A model generated the notes under the pieces. It searched no databases. It was not told where the DNA came from and saw only the letters and a list, made by a program, of their open reading frames with translations. DNA of 64,000 nt. Origin: Haematospirillum jordaniae (GTDB lineage Bacteria > Pseudomonadota > Alphaproteobacteria > Rhodospirillales > Rhodospirillaceae). Both the position numbers and the translations under genes were made by a program. Positions 61,985 through 64,000 of this stretch are shown in pieces; the first letter of the stretch is position 1, and each line of letters opens with the position of its first letter. The DNA lies in NCBI RefSeq assembly GCF_001611975.1, contig NZ_CP014525.1, positions 798,001 to 862,000 of the forward strand, in the 5' to 3' direction.

Positions 61985-63790
61985 CTATTTTTGTTCGCCC
62001 ATCCGCAGAGCCTCGATAAAGGCATTCTGCGGAATTTCCACCTTGCCGAACTGGCGCATCCGCTTCTTGCCTTCCTTCTGCTTTTCCAGCAGCTTTTTCT
62101 TGCGGCTGATATCGCCGCCATAGCACTTGGCCGTCACATCCTTGCGCATGGCACTGATGGTTTCACGGGCAATCACCCGTCCGCCGATGGCGGCCTGGAT
62201 CGGGATCTTGAACAAGTGCTTGGGAATCAGGTCTTTCAGGCGTTCACAGATTTGCCGCCCACGGTATTCAGCCTGACTGCGGTGTGCCATGAAGGCCAGG
62301 GCATCTACCGGTTCGTTGTTGACCAGAATGCCGACCTTGACCAGGTCGCCCTCGATATACTCGTCCACTTCGTAATCGAAGCTGGCGTATCCCTTGGAAA
62401 TGGATTTCAGCCGGTCATAGAAGTCAAAGACAATTTCGTTCAGGGGCAGGCGATAAACGGCCATGGCCCGGTTCCCGACGTAGGTCAGATCCAGCTGCAC
62501 GCCCCGGCGTTCGCTGCACAGGCTGAGGACGGATCCCAGATAGTCATCCGGAACCATGATCGTTGCCTTGACCCATGGTTCCTCTACCCGGTCAATCTTG
62601 ACCGGATCCGGAAAGTCGGCCGGATTGTGGAGTTCTTTCAGCGATCCGTCTGTCAGGTGCATCCGGTACACGACGGATGGTGCCGTGGTAATCAGGTCCA
62701 GATCAAATTCGCGGTCCAGGCGCTCCTGAATGATTTCCATGTGCAGAAGGCCAAGGAAACCACAGCGGAATCCGAACCCAAGTGCCGCTGAGTTTTCTGG
62801 CTGATAGTCAAAGCTGGAATCATTCAGCCTCAACTTTGAAAGACTGTCGCGCAGGTGTTCGTACTGGGAGCTGTCTACCGGGAACAGGCCGCACCATACC
62901 ACCGGAATGGATGGCTTGAATCCAGGCAGGGGAGATGTAGCCGGTTTGGCATCATCGGTGATGGTGTCACCGACCTGTGTGTCGGCCACCGTCTTGATTC
63001 CGGCCATGATAAACCCAACCTGTCCGGCGCTCAGTTCCGGCAGTTCAGTCATCTTGGGGGTGAAGACACCGCAGCGGTCCACCTGATAGGCGGCACCAGT
63101 TTGCATCATGCGGATTTTCATGCCTTTTTTCAGGCGTCCTTCCTTGATGCGTACAAGAATGACAACCCCGAGATACGGATCGTACCAGCTATCGACCAGA
63201 AGAGCCTGCAACAAGGTATCCGCATTCCCTTGCGGGGCGGGCAGGCGGGTTACAACCGCTTCCAGAACGGCTGGAATATTCAGGCCTGTCTTGGCTGAGA
63301 TTTCCACGGCATCGTCGGCAGGGATCCCGATCACATCCTCGATCTGGGTGCGCACCCGTTCCGGCTCTGCCGCCGGCAGGTCAATCTTGTTCAGAACGGG
63401 CACAATTTCGTGGTTGGCATCAATGGCCTGATAGACATTGGCCAGTGTCTGTGCCTCCACCCCCTGCGAGGCATCGACAACCAGCAGCGACCCTTCGCAG
63501 GCCGCAAGGGACCGGCTGACTTCGTAGGCGAAGTCCACGTGGCCCGGGGTATCCATCAGGTTCAGCTCATAGGTCTGCCCGTCCTTGGCCTTGTAGGTCA
63601 GGCGGACGGTTTGGGCCTTGATGGTGATGCCGCGCTCACGCTCGATATCCATGGAATCAAGAACCTGCTCCTTCATTTCGCGGTCGGTCAGTCCGCCGCA
63701 AAGTTGGATCAGGCGATCGGCAAGGGTGGATTTGCCGTGGTCGATGTGCGCAATGATGGAGAAATTGCGAATATGGCTTAGGTCGGTCAT
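61985..63790 (-). CDS. lepA: Translation elongation factor 4 (LepA)
   Basis: About 601 residues from ATG 63790 (MTDLSHIRNFSIIAHIDHGKSTLADRL). GTPase G1 AHIDHGKS, G3 DTPGHVDFAYEVSRSL and G4 NKIDLP, then EF-G-like domains II-III-V and the LepA-specific C-terminal domain (ETISAMRKDVTAKCYGGDISRKKKLLEKQKEGKKRM). It acts on the ribosome in translocation or initiation. A frame extending to 63940 has no family support. It is the first gene of the 20-kb minus-strand run. Confidence 0.96.
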   Translation of the reverse strand: MTDLSHIRNFSIIAHIDHGKSTLADRLIQLCGGLTDREMKEQVLDSMDIERERGITIKAQTVRLTYKAKDGQTYELNLMDTPGHVDFAYEVSRSLAACEGSLLVVDASQGVEAQTLANVYQAIDANHEIVPVLNKIDLPAAEPERVRTQIEDVIGIPADDAVEISAKTGLNIPAVLEAVVTRLPAPQGNADTLLQALLVDSWYDPYLGVVILVRIKEGRLKKGMKIRMMQTGAAYQVDRCGVFTPKMTELPELSAGQVGFIMAGIKTVADTQVGDTITDDAKPATSPLPGFKPSIPVVWCGLFPVDSSQYEHLRDSLSKLRLNDSSFDYQPENSAALGFGFRCGFLGLLHMEIIQERLDREFDLDLITTAPSVVYRMHLTDGSLKELHNPADFPDPVKIDRVEEPWVKATIMVPDDYLGSVLSLCSERRGVQLDLTYVGNRAMAVYRLPLNEIVFDFYDRLKSISKGYASFDYEVDEYIEGDLVKVGILVNNEPVDALAFMAHRSQAEYRGRQICERLKDLIPKHLFKIPIQAAIGGRVIARETISAMRKDVTAKCYGGDISRKKKLLEKQKEGKKRMRQFGKVEIPQNAFIEALRMGEQK

Positions 63791-63949
63791 GGCCGTCGTC
63801 GAAGTGAATCCTTTGGGCGCGACCATAGGGCCAAAGTGGGCTGTGGGCAATCCTTCAGAACATGTGGGCCTGTTTCTGTGCTTCCGTAACCCGTAAAACG
63901 GACGTATGGTAGCGGGCTTGGCAGCTTTTTCAAGAGACATGGTCCGGCT

Positions 63950-64000
63950 ATGCTTGTCGAAATCTCATCAGGTTCCGGCCTTGTGCTGGATATCGCTTAT
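63950..64000 (+). CDS. 5' end of a probable D-alanyl-D-alanine dipeptidase
   Basis: The window ends in a 17-codon open frame from ATG 63950: MLVEISSGSGLVLDIAY. This resembles the N-terminus of VanX/DdpX-type D-Ala-D-Ala dipeptidases (LVLDIAYATxDNF). The gene is divergent from lepA and cut by the window edge. With so few residues the call is tentative. Confidence 0.4.
   Translation, partial: MLVEISSGSGLVLDIAY

Overview
This window reads as a chromosomal segment of an alphaproteobacterium, most like the Rhodospirillales. The signs are a MucR/Ros regulator, an Irr-type Fur homologue, ornithine-lipid acyltransferases, a Usg-family protein, a TrxR-like ferredoxin-NADP reductase, AddAB instead of RecBCD, and alphaproteobacterial gene orders around nusA-infB and lepA-miaB-phoH-lnt-metK. 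Base composition is moderately GC-rich and even. I see no insertion sequence, integrase, phage gene, CRISPR array, tRNA or rRNA. The genus cannot be fixed from sequence alone.

Layout. 0.2-8.1 kb: one giant gene (2625 codons) of about 18 tandem cadherin/Ig-like repeats, probably a secreted adhesin. 8.1-14.8 kb, mostly minus strand: plsC-type and GNAT acyltransferases (ornithine lipid), fur, mucR, a plus-strand TusA-like gene, a DUF2125 protein, pabB and a D-2-hydroxyacid dehydrogenase. 15-25.7 kb, plus strand: an SH3 protein, then rimP-nusA-ylxR/L7Ae-infB-rbfA-truB-rpsO-pnp. 25.7-30.1 kb: glycerophosphodiester phosphodiesterase, a nitronate-monooxygenase-like flavoprotein, Irr and a MATE exporter. 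30.2-32.8 kb, minus: thiC with a TPP riboswitch, and a DUF983 protein. 32.9-43.4 kb: coaBC-dut-rrf2-cysK-moeB, a divergent LpoA-like lipoprotein, then rsmI-yraN-BON lipoprotein-sirB1-gshB-lysE-usg. 43.4-63.8 kb: a 20-kb all-minus run, lepA-miaB-phoH-ybeY-corC-lnt-xre-metK-trmB-tsaE-amgK-murU-addB-addA-fnr. The last 51 bases look like the 5' end of a plus-strand D-Ala-D-Ala dipeptidase gene.

How the genes work together. Most serve central processes: ribosome maturation and translation (rimP, nusA, infB, rbfA, truB, rpsO, lepA, ybeY, miaB, trmB, tsaE, rsmI), RNA decay (pnp), envelope upkeep (lnt, corC, LpoA-like, BON lipoprotein, AmgK-MurU recycling), iron and sulfur control (fur, irr, rrf2-cysK, gshB), and cofactor supply (thiC, coaBC, pabB, moeB, metK). 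Many neighbours share 1-4 bp stop/start overlaps, which suggests translational coupling.

The points most worth a second look are the giant repeat protein and its internal duplication, the TPP riboswitch with a visible Shine-Dalgarno-sequestering helix before thiC, a possible AUU start codon for phoH behind a perfect Shine-Dalgarno, two perfect palindromes beside regulator genes (upstream of fur and of metK), and the overlapping divergent starts of the LpoA-like gene and rsmI.
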